Shown here: positions 12,369 to 24,632 of the stretch, piece by piece
Numbering within the stretch: position 1 is the first letter of the stretch
Layout of the letters: each line of letters starts with the position of its first letter
NCBI RefSeq assembly: GCF_035222275.1
Contig: NC_085882.1
Coordinates: 1,061,501-1,125,500, forward strand
DNA length: 64,000 nucleotides
Direction: 5' to 3'
Origin: Podospora bellae-mahoneyi
Taxonomy: Eukaryota; Ascomycota; Sordariomycetes; Sordariales; Podosporaceae
The notes under the pieces: generated by a model
Seen by the model: only the letters and a program-made list of their open reading frames with translations
What the model was told of the DNA's origin: nothing
Database searches by the model: none
Translations under genes and position numbers: made by a program

Positions 12369-13576
12369 ATGGCCGCCATGCAAGAATCCGGACAGCACCA
12401 GACTGCCATCCGAAGGTACGTCCTGATCCACTCCATCCACCTTCTGCGATTCTGCCGGAGCCAGCACCGCGATCCCCTCAACCCCCCAATTGAGACCTTG
12501 CTGACTCGACCCGTTGTTCAGGAAGCTCGTTATCATCGGAGACGGTGCTTGCGGTAAAACCAGTTTGCTGAGCGTATTCACCCTCGGCTTCTTCCCCACA
12601 GTAAGCCCTCCTGGACTGACCCACGCTTCGTCGGTGTGTTGTTGATGCTAACATGGGTAAACACAGCACTATGTAAGTCCTAGTCGCCGAATTACCAATT
12701 CTACGAATCACCTACAAACTCCATGCCAATGTTTCCCGCCGATGTGGTCCTCCGGCCTTGCCTACTTCAACAACGCTAACCTACGTTACCACCCCCATAG
12801 ATTCCAACCGTTTTCGAAAACTATGTGACCGACTGCAAAGTAGACGGCAAGAACGTACAACTCGCCCTCTGGGATACCGCCGGCCAGGAAGACTACGAGC
12901 GGTTACGGCCGCTAGCATACTCCAAAGCACACGTCATCCTGATAGGCTTTTCCATCGACACGCCAGATTCACTCGATAATGTTAAACACAAGGTGGGTTC
13001 CGCCGAAATCCCCTCCCCCCCCTCTTCCCCATGCTTCTTCTCGCATGCCCCCCCTCCCTCTTTCGGCCAACCCCCATGCTGCAAGACTCCGGGCTGCATC
13101 TAACGTCACCGTCATGGTGTTACGCTTGTACCACGCCGCAATCTCTTCTCCTCCCCATATTCGTCAATTGGCGTGGAAGAAGTCGGGATCTGCTGGGTGT
13201 TGTGCCTTGGTTTGGGAGGGAGCAAGCGAGCGCAAAGGAGAAAGGAGGAAGCATTTTTTGCTGACCGAGATAATGTGTAATACAGTGGGTGACAGAAGCA
13301 CAAGAGAGATGTCCCGAGGTGCCGATCATCCTGGTAGGACTGAAGAAGGATCTCCGCGACGACCCAGTCGCCATTGAAGAGATGCGGAAGAAATCGCAGA
13401 GATTTATCACGCCGACCGAGGGCGAGCATGCCGCGAAAGAAATCGGCGCGCGCAAGTACCTCGAGTGCTCGAGTTTGACGGGCGAGGGCGTCGATGATGT
13501 GTTTGAGGCGGCCACGAGAGCGTCGCTGCTCATGTTTGAGAAGAGCGAGGGGGGCGGCTGCTGTGTCATTTTATGA
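12369..13576 (+). CDS. rho2: Rho-family small GTPase, Rho2 type
   Basis: Five exons (12369-12415, 12522-12600, 12666-12671, 12801-12992, 13286-13576) give 204 aa. All G-protein boxes are visible: the P-loop GDGACGKTS at residues 22-30, the effector region PTVFENY at 46-52, DTAGQE in switch II, a KKDL guanine-binding motif, and the CAAX tail CVIL for geranylgeranylation, preceded by another Cys. The sequence around the P-loop ([20 protein letters not shown]) and the AIRR segment before it fit Rho2 better than Rho1, Rho3 or Cdc42. Rho2 GTPases act at the plasma membrane in cell-wall integrity and polarity signalling. Exon 3 encodes only His43 and Tyr44, which are needed to keep the normal FPxxY spacing before PTVFENY. 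Introns carry good CTGAC or GCTAAC branch sites. Confidence 0.93.
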
Positions 13577-14705
13577 GCAACGAACGCATCCGACATGTCG
13601 TGCTTCTCACGGGACAAGACCGATTTACGCCAGGAGGAGGACGGGATGGCATAGGTCTCTTTTGCAAGCCCCAGGTCGCGTTGGAAGTCGCATGAAGTAA
13701 CAAGGCGGTTCAGGTCTGAGCAGCTTCGCTTCATGTTCATCATCGCCATCACTCCACCAACACACCACACTACACCACATACCACACCAGACGACATCAC
13801 TGCCACCGCTTGGCCGGAACGAATAACATTCTTACTCAATCACCCCTCACAAACCGCCCTAAATCCGGCACAACAGTCCATACACACACGACATTTGACG
13901 TGTTGAAACGACGGGAGGGGGCGGGGGGAACCAAAAAGGCCAGCGAGTTTCTGTATTAATAACGGTTTTATAGAAGTTACTTTCGGCTTTGCTTTCTCTC
14001 TCTCTGGTTGTATCTTTCTCACTACTCTCAGTCGGAGGCTTTTTTCTCTCTCACGTATCGATCCAGGGAATGGGGGAAACAAGCGGGGAGGTGTTTTGTT
14101 TTCATTGTCTGTATTTTGTCATTTTTTTTATTAGTGTTCATCAAAGGGAAATGGGAGGGGCAGGTAGTGAAATTGGGTTTGGGCTGGGTTCTCTTTTCTC
14201 TTTTTCTGTTGTTTTGTTGCATGGAAAGCGAAACTGGGAATTTAATTATTTTGAACTGTGTTTTTGAGGGTTTTCTATCTTGAACTGCCGATGTCTCTGT
14301 TTCCTACCATATCTCCATTTCTTCTCTATGAGCAGGGTAATATGGAACATGTAAAAGCGTGGTGTTGTACGTGCGGCAGGGGTCGGTTGTGATTTATCGA
14401 ATATTTTCTGTATTCAAGTCGAAAAAAAAAACAGATTGTGGACTCATCATGTCATGACCAAGTGAGATTTGTGAAGTGTGGTTGAGCTTGTTTATTTGCT
14501 GCTCTGAGCGCGATTTCCAAGTTTTTTTTTTTTTAGAAAAAAAAATGCCGAAAGCGTTTTCTTTTGTCGTGATGATACATGATATTTTATACAACTTCTC
14601 TCTCCACACATCTCAAAATATATCAGGGTATATACACCCACCCACTGACTCACGCTCCCAATTCCCATCTCTCAACATCTTCCAAATCTAGGCCGAATCT
14701 ACTAC
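13577..14705. other. Intergenic region between rho2 and mL40
   Basis: The region holds the convergent 3' ends of rho2 (plus) and the mL40 gene (minus). It is T-rich on the plus strand from about 13980 to 14280, with A and T runs near 14417 and 14522-14545. No supported coding frame. Confidence 0.5.
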
Positions 14706-15314
14706 TCAATCCCTCTTCCACTCATGATCCCACGGCACCCTCGCCGGCGTCTCTGTCTGCGCCCTAGCATACTCAATTGGCACCCCCTTGAGCCCGTAAA
14801 CGCCCTTCTTCTCCATCGCCATCCTAAACAGATACCCCTCCTCCCTCGTCCCTGGCCCGCTCGTCAGCCTCAGCTCCTCGCAGGCGCGGTTCATGGACTG
14901 GTACTGCCTCATCCAGTTCCTCTCGCGGGCCTCGCGCTGCTGGCGGCGAAAGAGTAGCCAGGCGCGGTGGATGGTCCAGTGGCGGAGGTAGCGGTTGCGG
15001 GCCATGCGGAGGGGGGCGGGGATGCGTTGAGGGGAGAGGATGGCGAAGTGGCGGAGGAGGTTGATCATGCGGGGGTCGCGGACTACTTCTCCTTTCTTCT
15101 TGGAGCGGCGGGTTGGTTGGTTTTTGTTGGCTGAGGAGGAGCCCTTGCCTGGTTTGGAGCCGGGGCCGAGTTTGGCGATGGAGGATTTGGAGAGGGCGAG
15201 GCTTGGGGGGGTGGTGGTTAGGGGGCGGCATTGTTGGATGGGGAGGGGGGGTGGGCGGGTGAAGAGGCGGGTTGTGAGGGCCCTGAGGGAGGGGAGGAAG
15301 GTCTTGGTTGACAT
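14706..15314 (-). CDS. mrpl28: Mitochondrial large ribosomal subunit protein mL40 (MRPL28)
   Basis: A single-exon ORF of 202 aa. The N-terminus from the chosen ATG (MSTKTFLPSLRALTTRLFTR) is rich in Arg, Ser and Thr and lacks acidic residues, as expected for a mitochondrial presequence. The central and C-terminal part matches the fungal mL40/MRPL28 pattern recalled from yeast: a HWTIHRAWLLFRRQQREARE helix (yeast HQTIEKCW and QQQQRERR at the same place), then QYQSMNRACEEL and a C-terminal WDHEWKRD. An in-frame upstream ATG at 15386 would add 24 residues. The ATG at 15314 has the better context (ATCACCATGTC) and gives a normal presequence. The protein is structural in the mitoribosome large subunit. 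Confidence 0.8.
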   Translation of the reverse strand: MSTKTFLPSLRALTTRLFTRPPPLPIQQCRPLTTTPPSLALSKSSIAKLGPGSKPGKGSSSANKNQPTRRSKKKGEVVRDPRMINLLRHFAILSPQRIPAPLRMARNRYLRHWTIHRAWLLFRRQQREARERNWMRQYQSMNRACEELRLTSGPGTREEGYLFRMAMEKKGVYGLKGVPIEYARAQTETPARVPWDHEWKRD

Positions 15315-18084
15315 GGTGATTGTTGTTAAAAGGGGATGAATTTGCGGGTCGAGTTTTCGGGTTTGGAAGGGGGGATCGTTTCTCAAGGACGGATTTCTTG
15401 GGGCGGCCGTTGGTGAGGATGGCGACGCCTTTGCGGTTCGGGGGAGGGGGTGAGGTTGTTGGGATATATCTCGAAAGGAATTGCTCGGAACTAGGTTGCA
15501 GTGGGCTTGTTCGATCGTGGGAGCGGTCGGTAGGTTCCTGATCTGCCGGTCTCGCAGTGGGGAGATCGCGAGTCTTGAGAGGTGCGAGTTTGGGTCGCTT
15601 TCCAGGAGGGTTGTCGTCGGAAGGGTCGGTGGTATCCAGTGGCCTCTTTTTCTTGGTGCTGTCCCCGGTGGAAAGTTTCCTTATCTTCGTGGACCCGACG
15701 AAGACTGGTGTTTATCGCGGACGAGGGGACTCGATTGACCACTGCGGGGGCTCCGAGTCGCAAGGTGTTCGTGGTGCTCGCGGTAAAAATGATGAAAAGT
15801 TGAGTGCTCCTGTGGGTCCCCGCACAACAGCTGCCTCTCGAGCGGTGATTGGCTGCTGGATTGCCGGCCGCCTAGAAATCTGGTTTGGCAGGCACCCTGC
15901 CCACAAAATAATTGCGACACCAAATACAAACCGCCTTTTCACACACGCCTTTCTCTCCCAAAAAAGTATTTAAAAGCCAAAAAAAGGACTAGAAGGATAT
16001 AGTACCTCAGGACTACTCCTGTTCAAAATTTTGGAAGCTTTTAACTAAACTACAGTTGAGATATGGCTGGTGAGAATTAGTGGTTCCTGTGTAAGTGACC
16101 GCGATTTGGGTGGTTTGGTGTCTTGGTTAATTTGTGGGCAGGGTGGCAAGGACCCATTCCCGTTTCCTTATCGTTATCACTTACACCCTCTTCACTTCCA
16201 CTTCCGCTCACAGTGATTCAGTCAAGGGTGATGTTTTCTGGCTTGCAATACAACAACACATGCGTGTTGACTGATGAGACGCTGTTTAAAGCATAGATAG
16301 TCCCTCTCTATTCATCCTCTCTGTGTAATGCTTAAGCAGAATATCGAAATTGGTACCAGATGCAGCTTGGAGTAAAGGGATAAACGAATTCCACTCAAGT
16401 TGATACGAGCGAAAGCCCCAAATATTGTTCTTTTGCAGCTTGTAAACCAACCAGGAAGCCGCGGCATATGTATCCGTCGCTCTTGAGGTCTGGCAAACTG
16501 CTATAAGCTGGGCAGGACGAACCTTTCGCGTGATCATAGTCGTCTCGTCCCAAAAGCCGACAATCTAAGTTTCCACAGCTCAGGCAGATATTGTCGACTT
16601 GGCTGATTTGATTCTGTCTCAGCCTCAATCCGATCCGCTCAAGTTCGAATAGAAGCGATTTTTACTGGACAGCCGGATTAAAAGCCAATAGAGATAACCA
16701 TCCCGAAAATTGCCGGCTGGACTGCGTACATGAACCACCGAAAGTAATGTCTGGAAATTTGCTGGATTTGGCTTTCGTACCTCAGGTACCTCTTGAGAGT
16801 GTACCTTATCTTGGGGTTCTTTGCTACCCGGAAGACGTGGTCGCCGGGCTGGTGTCCCGTGAGCCGGATGTCTTCTCGAAAGGTAGCAGCGACTTTTGCC
16901 CTTCGAATTCGAACTCCTTGGATGTGAACGGAGAAATGTGAGATCTCATCGCCCACATACGCAAGACCTCTTCCAGAAGAACATTGCTGGCGCTGGCGTA
17001 TTTAGCTCATTCTCGCGAGCTACCTCGCGCGACTACACTGTAAACTGGTGAGCCTGAACCAGGCTGGCCCAGCGTGCGGAGGCGTCTGTTCGCTGCTGCG
17101 ACATCGCGGTGCCTGTTGTTGCTGTTATTAATGGTATTGATTCTGTTACTGCTGTTGGTGCTGTTGCCGGGGATCCTGTTATTATAGGTGATCGTGATTG
17201 GTGCTGGTCGTAGGGTTGTGACTTGCTGGTTTGTACTGCGTCTCTTATCATACAAGATTGAATTTAAAAGTCGAAGGCCTTGAGGAACATACCGTTTTTC
17301 TTCAAAAAATAAAAAATAAAAAAAGGCTGATACTAGAAAATGAGAGTATACGATAGACTTTAAGGTAAATATCGCTTTTGAGAACTTCAATACTAGTAGC
17401 TCTGGAACATAAGTATTAAGTTTGCAATACAATGCTAGAGTTGCTTTCAGAGCCTGAGGTAAAATGACCCCACAGCCAGTCCCGGTGACCAGTTTTTGGT
17501 CTGTTTCGGTTTTGTCATGGATTCACGACGACAACGTGGGTAAGATACTTCACCAAAGCCGGTTTTCAGCGCCTTCTGTTAAACTGTGCTAGCAAGGACA
17601 TCGAGGATGAAAATGCCCGGTTGCGTTGACTGTGATGTTTGAATTGATGTAGACCATGAGGAACGCATCTTTTCTTTCCTTGAAGTGACCGGCTCCATCC
17701 GAACACTTCAAAACTAACTAGATACCACTGAATGAGAAAAAGAAGAAGTTATCTTCTAGAGTAGCTATAATATAAAGCCAAATGTTCGGTGCCTCTAGGC
17801 TATCGAGCGGTGTCAAACTTTGAATGACATCAAGGGATATTGTCGAAACGACTCGTCCACTGCGTCTGTGGGAGTATAGATATGGGAAATGGGCTTGCTA
17901 GAACTCCCGTGAACAGCTTGATTTGCTGATAGCTAACTCTTTGTAGGTAATCAGTGCTAGGTGGAAGCCAGGCCGGTAACACCCAGACGAACCTGCCTGC
18001 CCGATTGTTGCCTCCGTAACTAGGAGAGACGCGAAACCAAGCTTATAAGATTGTGTTTGGTTCCACATAACAACAAAACAGACA
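15315..18084. other. Gene-free region, AT-rich on its right
   Basis: No supported gene. From about 16000 to 18050 the sequence is AT richer and holds short ORFs on the minus strand (92 aa at 16678-16956, 141 aa at 17007-17432). They have no recognisable domain and an Asn/Ser-rich degenerate trinucleotide patch near 17100-17170. This could be a decayed gene or repeat. I cannot assign it. Confidence 0.4.
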
Positions 18085-18227
18085 GGGCGTATGGTCTAGT
18101 GGTACGACGTCTCATTTGCAAATAATTGTTCGTTGCTCTGAAACTGTTCCAATTCTGTAAAAGTTGCATGGCTTGAATGATACACGGCTCCTTGAGAAGG
18201 TCCCGGGTTCAAACCCCGGTACGTCCA
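18085..18227 (+). tRNA. tRNA-Ala (UGC anticodon) with a 71-nt intron
   Basis: The acceptor stem pairs GGGCGTA (18085-18091) with TACGTCC (18220-18226), discriminator A at 18227. The third pair is G:T, that is G3:U70, the classical alanine identity element. The anticodon stem TCTCA (18110-18114) pairs with TGAGA (18193-18197), and the anticodon TGC is at 18117-18119. The intron starts after position 37 and spans 18121-18191. The T arm is CCGGG-TTCAAAC-CCCGG, and a T4 run at 18233-18236 is a Pol III terminator. The D stem is only about 3 bp by my reading. Confidence 0.9.
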
Positions 18228-19595
18228 ATCCCTTTTGCAGTTTTCTGCCTTTTTGGTTTACTTCACCAGTGGTAATGTCTGTGCTTGATTTTACACAACC
18301 TCACAGTGTGTTATAACATAATAGATGGCATTCCAATGATATATCTAGGTAGGTACCTAAGCATCCACCGTTCTCATCATGACCATAGCTACCCTAATGA
18401 ATCATCTTGACTAGGCATCGAAATAAAATTCAGCCACCAGCAGGACCCATCCTAGTGTTTTAATCAAGAACTGAAAGTAGACCTTTTATAGTCAAGTGAT
18501 TTTCGAGCTCGCGGTTATGAGATACCTGCTGGAAAGTATTCAAGTAGGTAGTCTTTGGAACTTCTTTCTGAAGCAAACCTCCCGTAGCGTCGTAGTTGAT
18601 TTGCCTTGCCATTTCTTCGGCTAGTTTACCAACAACAGGTGCCGATCAATACAACTTCATGAGTGGACAGTCTTCTCACTTTGATAGAAAATTATGTCTC
18701 GTTATACTAACCGCTGTCAATTTGATTGAGGCGCCATCAACTACCTGTATGTGGATAACCAAAGGAATATGGCACGAACACTATATACCTACTTAATACC
18801 GTCTTGAAATGATCGCTGCTATAGGAGGACGGGTCTCCAATAGGAGCCTAAAAGAAGCCTACCAAATGTGTAGTGAATAGGATGTAAGTAGTTCAGGAAG
18901 ATATTTGTCGGTCCTATGTTTTCAGGGGATCCGTACGTGTCCAAAGGTTGCCATCCAATCCCGCAAAACCCCGGGCATTTTACCGAACTGAATGGATTTG
19001 ATAGAGTAATTGACAAGGAACCCCCACGCAGCCTGAGCGATCTCGCGAGCCAGGACTGCATGATGGACAGTTGACAGTCAGGGTCTGGGATAAATCCTTG
19101 ACGAGGTTGACACTGACACATGCGTCCCTGAGCGAGTTCCGGTTGAATGTGAGGATACGACGGTTATCTAGGTATCTTCCTCAGATATATAGATGGTTCA
19201 GGGTAATAAGGAGAAGAAGGAAATATCAAAGTTTTACTCGAGATATGAGAGAATTAAAGCCGTGAATATGCTCGTCTTTAACATGAAGCGTCGTTTCGCT
19301 CTCGCGCTGCCCCTCTATGCGATAAGAGAAGTGCACTGGTTGGATAAGAGAACCAGCCAATTGTGTGGAGAAGCGCAAAAATAAAGTGGGTTTTGCTCTC
19401 TGCCCCGCCATCATAAAAACTCGAAAGTGCCACCACCACCCCACCTCCAGACTCGCAGCTCGCTCGATGACTCTGTATCCATTCCAGTGAGCTTTGGCTC
19501 TCTGCAGTCGTCCACCCCCTATATTTGAGCTGACCTCCCCCCCCCCACCGGTTGTTATTGCTCCCTCTTCTGTGTCATCGCAATCACCGCAAACG
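18228..19595. other. Intergenic region upstream of the FGAM synthase gene
   Basis: No coding frame is supported. Several TAGGTAGG-like words occur (for example near 18347). The last few hundred bases should be promoter and 5' UTR of the purine gene, with a C-run near 19540. Confidence 0.45.
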
Positions 19596-22500
19596 ATGGC
19601 GCACCTCACCCTCGCAGGTGACTCCTGCTTCACGGCCTCCGAGGCCCAGAAGCTCAAAGATCAGATCAACAAGATAGCGCCCATCAAGGTGTCCAAGCTC
19701 GCCGGCTCCTGGATCTACTACGCCCACATCAACGGCGACGCCAATGCCGCGAAGCAAACCCTCTCCCAGTTTCTCCCACTCTCCGGCTCATCCACTCCTC
19801 CTCTCACTCACATCGGTTACGGCCGCCAATGGTTCGTGACACCGCGATATCTCTCACCATGGAGCTCCAAGGCCACCATGATTGCCCATGTTTGCGGCTT
19901 CGAGAACCAGATTCAGCGGATAGAGCGCGGACGCATCATCACCATCGAGTTTGATCAGCCTTATAACGACAAGACTGTTCCATTCAAGGATGTTCTGCAT
20001 GATCGCATGACCGAGCACCTTACAACAGAAGAGCCAGATCTCAACACCATGTTTGCCGAAAGCGAGCCCGCTCCTTTGGAGATCGTTGACATATTTGCCG
20101 AAGGCCGGGACCCGGTCCAGGTGCTCAATGAGTACAACAAGGCTCGCGGCCTGGCCCTGGATCAGTCTGAAGTGGAGTACTTGGTGGAGCAGTTCACCAA
20201 GCTGGGCCGCCCTCCCCATGATATCGAGCTCTTCATGTTTGCTCAGGTCAACTCGGAGCACTGCCGTCACAAGCAGTTCAACGCCAACTGGACTATCGAT
20301 GGCATCACTAAGGAGCACAGCTTGTTTGGCATGATCAGGAATACCCACAAGGCCACCCCTGATTTCACCGTTTCGGCTTACAGCGACAATGCGGCTGTCA
20401 TTCAGGGTGAAAACGCCAACCTGTGGGCCCCTGACTACTCTACTGGCTCCTGGAAGTTGAACAAGGAGCTTATTCACGTTCTCGCCAAGGTTGAGACACA
20501 CAACCACCCGACCGCCATTGCCCCTTTCCCCGGAGCTGCCACTGGCTCTGGTGGTGAGATTCGCGATGAGGGTGCCGTTGGCAGGGGCTCCATGCCCAAG
20601 GCTGGTCTCTGCGGTTTCTGGGTCTCTGATTTGCATATCCCCGAGCACAAGGCGCCCTGGGAAATCGATGTCGGTCGCCCTGCTCACTACGCCAGCAGTC
20701 TTGACATCATGTTGGAGGCCCCCATTGGAAGTGCCCGGTTCAACAACGAATTCGGTCGCCCATGCTTGACCGGTACTTTCAGAACTCTCCTTACTGCCGA
20801 TGACACCAAGGCCGAGGGCGAGTTCCGTGGCTACCACAAGCCTATCATGATTGCTGGTGGCGTCGGTACTGTGAGAGAGAAGCACGCCCTCAAGGATCCC
20901 AAGGATGTTCAGGAGGGCGCTCATGTTATCGTCCTCGGTGGACCTGCCATGTTGATTGGTCTGGGTGGTGGTGCTGCGTCCAGTAACGCTTCCGGAGAGG
21001 GTAACGCCGACCTTGATTTTGACAGTGTGCAGCGTGGCAACCCTGAAATGGAACGCCGTGCACAGATGGTCATCAACACTTGCGTCGCTCTCGGAGACCA
21101 CAATCCCATTGCCATGATTCACGACGTTGGTGCTGGTGGTCTTTCGAATGCTCTACCTGAGCTCGTCAAGGATGCTGGCTTTGGTGGAAGATTCGAGCTT
21201 CGCCAGGTCGAGTGCGTCGATCGCGGCATGAGCCCTCTCCAGATTTGGTGCAACGAAGCCCAGGAGCGCTATGTCATCCTGGTGAACAGCGATGGCATGG
21301 AGCGCTTCACTGCTATCTGCAGTAAGTTTGATTTATTTTTCAGAGTCGCATTGTGCTCTTGACTGACTGGGCAATAGGACGTGAACGCTGCGGTTTCTCT
21401 GATGTCGGAACTGTCTTGTCCAAGGAAGAGGACGGTGTCTCTAGACTGGTTCTTAGCGACAAGGAGTCGAAGGAGTACCCCCGTCCTATTGATGTCCCTA
21501 TGGACGTTCTTTTTCCCAAGGGCCGCAAGCTCGAGCGCATTGTCAGCTCCAAGAAGCCTACCTGGCCCGTTTTCGAGCCCGTCGCCAGCCTCAAGGCTGC
21601 TCTTGGTGATGCTGCCAGCGACGCCGATCTTTTCAAGCAAGCTGTCCAGAGAGTATTCTGGCTGCCTTCCGTTGGCTCCAAGTCATTCCTCATCACCATC
21701 GCCGATCGCACCGTCGGTGGTCTTACCATTCGCGACCAAATGGTTGGCCCATGGCAGACACCAGTTGCTGACGTCGCCGTCACGGCTACTTCGTTCAGCT
21801 TGAACGGTATGAAGACTGGTGAGGCGATGGCCATGGGTGAGAAGCCAACACTGGCTTTGATCTCTCCTGCTGCCTCCGCCAGAATGGCTGTTGCCGAGAG
21901 TTTGTTGAACCTCGGTGCTGCCGATATCAAGGGTGGCTCCTACAGAGGCGATCTCAAGCGTGTGAAGCTTTCCGCCAACTGGATGGCCGCTGTCAACCAC
22001 CCCGGCGAGGGTGCTGCTCTCTACGAGGCTGTCGAGGCCATCGGTATGGAGCTCTGCCCTAAGCTCGGCGTCAGCATTCCTGTTGGCAAGGACTCCACCT
22101 CGATGAAGGCCAGCTGGAAGGACGGGGAGACTAAGAAGAGTGTTACCGCTCCCGTGTCGGTCGTCATTTCTGCCTTTACCCTGGTTGAGGATGTTCGCCG
22201 TACCTGGACTCCCCAGCTTCGCCGCGTTGAGGATGTCGGCGAGACTGTGCTCCTCTATGTCGACTTGGCCCAAGGCCACAAGGCTCTTGGCGGCTCTGCT
22301 CTTGCCCAGGCTTTTGGTGCCATCGGCCACGAAGCCCCAGATGTCCGTGATGTGGATCTCCTCAAGGATTACTTTGACGCCCTTGCCCAGCTTCACGAGA
22401 GCGGCATCGTTCTTGCCTACCACGATGTCTCTGATGGTGGCCTTGTCACCACCATCGCTGAGATGATGTTCGCTGGTCGCTGCGGCGTTGATGTCATGAT

Positions 22501-23719
22501 GGATGGTGTTGCCAAGTCTGGCAGCCTTGCTGACATGACCGAGGCTCTGTTCCACGAAGAGTTGGGTGCCGTCTTCCAGGTTCGCGCTTCAGACGAGACC
22601 AACTTTAAGAGATGCTTCGCCACTTGTGGCCCTCCTGCAGGGCTCATCAAGAAGATTGGTGTTGTCCAGGACTCGTCTAAGCAGAACCTCAACATCCGTT
22701 ACGGAGAGGGTGCTCCCTTCGCCAGCCTTGACAGAGCCGAGATGCAGCAATGGTGGTCCAAGGTCTCTTACGAGATGCAGAAGCTCAGAGACGACCCCTC
22801 CTGCGCCGAGTCTGAGTATGCCACCATTGCTGACTCTGCCGACCCCGGTCTTTCTTACAACCTGACCTTCTCGCCTGCCGAGAACATTGTTCCTCTGACC
22901 GCCTCGATTACTGGCTTCTTCGGCAAGAGCCCTCGCGTTGCCATCCTTCGCGAGCAAGGTGTCAACGGCTACGCCGAAATGGCTTTCGCTTTCCGCGCTG
23001 CTGGCTTCGACGCTGTCGATATCCACATGACCGACATCATCAACGGCCGGTCCCTGGCCGACTTTGTCGGTCTCGCCGCCTGCGGTGGCTTCTCCTTTGG
23101 TGACGTTCTCGGCGCCGGCCAGGGTTGGGCCAAGTCCATCCTCCTCCACGAAAAGTCCCGCAAGGAGCTCGCCGAGTTCTTCCAGCGCAAGGATACCTTC
23201 GCTCTCGGTGTCTGCAACGGTTGCCAGATGCTTTCCCGCTTAAAGGAGCTCATCCCCGGCGCCGAGGACTTCCCCGCCTTTGTCCAGAACAACTCTAACC
23301 AGTTCGAGGCCCGTTACAGCATGGTCAAGATCGAGGACAACCCGTCCAACCCCTCTGTCTTCTTCAACGGCATGAACGGCTCCTCCCTGCCCATCGTTGT
23401 TTCTCACGGCGAGGGCCGCGCCGAGTTCCAGAGCCAGCAGCAGTTCCAGAGCTTGACTGAGTCGGGTGGCATTCCCATCAAATACGTCGACAATAGACTC
23501 GAGGTCACCGAGACATACCCCTACAACCCCAACGGCAGCCCTGGCGGTATCGCCGGTGTTGCTAGCAGGGATGGGAGGGTGTTGGCTATGATGCCTCACC
23601 CCGAGAGAACCATCATGGCGGATGTGACGAGCTACGTGCCCAGGGAGGATGTTGAGCAGTGGGGCGAGTTTGGTCCTTGGTTGAGGATGTTTAGGAGTGC
23701 TAGACGCTGGGTTGGGTAG
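19596..23719 (+). CDS. ade6: Phosphoribosyl-formylglycinamidine synthase (FGAM synthase, PurL type)
   Basis: Two exons (19596-21321, 21378-23719) with a 56-nt intron (GTAAGT...TAG) encode 1355 aa, the usual length for the large eukaryotic PurL. It catalyses the ATP- and glutamine-dependent conversion of FGAR to FGAM in the fourth step of cytosolic purine synthesis. Visible parts are an N-terminal domain, a linker with [14 protein letters not shown], an AIR-synthase-like catalytic core with [20 protein letters not shown], a second AIR-synthase-like half after the intron ([12 protein letters not shown]), and a C-terminal class I glutamine amidotransferase domain. The amidotransferase triad is seen as Cys1188 in GVCNGCQM and His1316/Glu1318 in MMPHPER. 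The start at 19596 was chosen because it begins the conserved N-terminus, and earlier in-frame codons look like leader sequence. The gene appears intact. Confidence 0.97.
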
Positions 23720-24632
23720 ATAGCCTTACCTGAGGCCGGCTTGATTGAAATGAAATAAACGAACAAAAATAGACATTGAGGTGTTTTGCTGGCGGAGGCG
23801 TTTATGGGGATATATGGTGTAGGGGGTTTGTGTCATAAAAAGAAAATGGGAGGCATACATTTGTTGGGTGGGTGGGTTTGATTTTGTTTTCTTTTTATGA
23901 GGAGGGAAGTAAAAGGGTATTGGAATGAATGTAACTAGATGAAAATCAAAGAGATGGAATAGGGCTGGCTAGATCTCTGTGTAAATAGGCACTAAATGGT
24001 TATCACGGTGTGAGATGCATTACTGTTTCCTTTTTGATCGGGTCTACCTTATGTGAGTAACTGAATCTTGAACTCTGTCACCTGTTGTTGGACATTAGAT
24101 ACCCGAGGTTGTCATGAATCCATCTTGAGGGCCTGCTCAATCAAGAGGGCTTTCTTAGTGAGGTAGGTATCTGAGTAATTCATCAGTTAGCTACTTGAAG
24201 CGTTTTGCCATATTGGTTCAAAGCCGCAATAATACCTAGGTAATTTACCTGATTGAAAGCCGCATTGTATCATTCCCTCAAAAGATATATATGACGGCAT
24301 CGTTATGGCTGAGCAGCGACCAGCGACTTGACTTGAATATATGTTCAATGTTTCAGCTCGGAAAATCTCTTCTCAACTCATCTGTTGTTCATCTCTCAAT
24401 GTAAATCTTCAAAATTCATTTGAAATCGTAAGTCTATCTGCCTCGCTCGAATAAGAGACAATTGGCATCGACCTTGCTTTTAACGCTCCCTCCTCATAAA
24501 AAAACAGCACAACATGTCTAGGTATTCTTCGACATAATAACGGACCGAAAAGAATCGGGAGATGTCCATCTATTATTACGAACTGACAAACGAAGCAAGA
24601 CTGGTGATTAGGTATAGTGAATATCACACAGC
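23720..24632. other. Convergent 3' intergenic region
   Basis: The region lies between the FGAM synthase stop and the SGT2 stop (minus). TAGGTA/TACCTA-type words recur near 24160-24250. No coding frame is supported. Confidence 0.5.

Noticed and set aside
14395-14700. Small ORFs around the A/T runs downstream of rho2
   Set aside because: Low-complexity tracts in a convergent 3' region. No sign of selection is visible.
19854-21122. 422-aa ORF antisense to FGAM synthase exon 1
   Set aside because: It is the complement of a strongly codon-biased gene, with no domain. Similar antisense ORFs occur opposite ilv2, nst1 and the DUF3659 gene.
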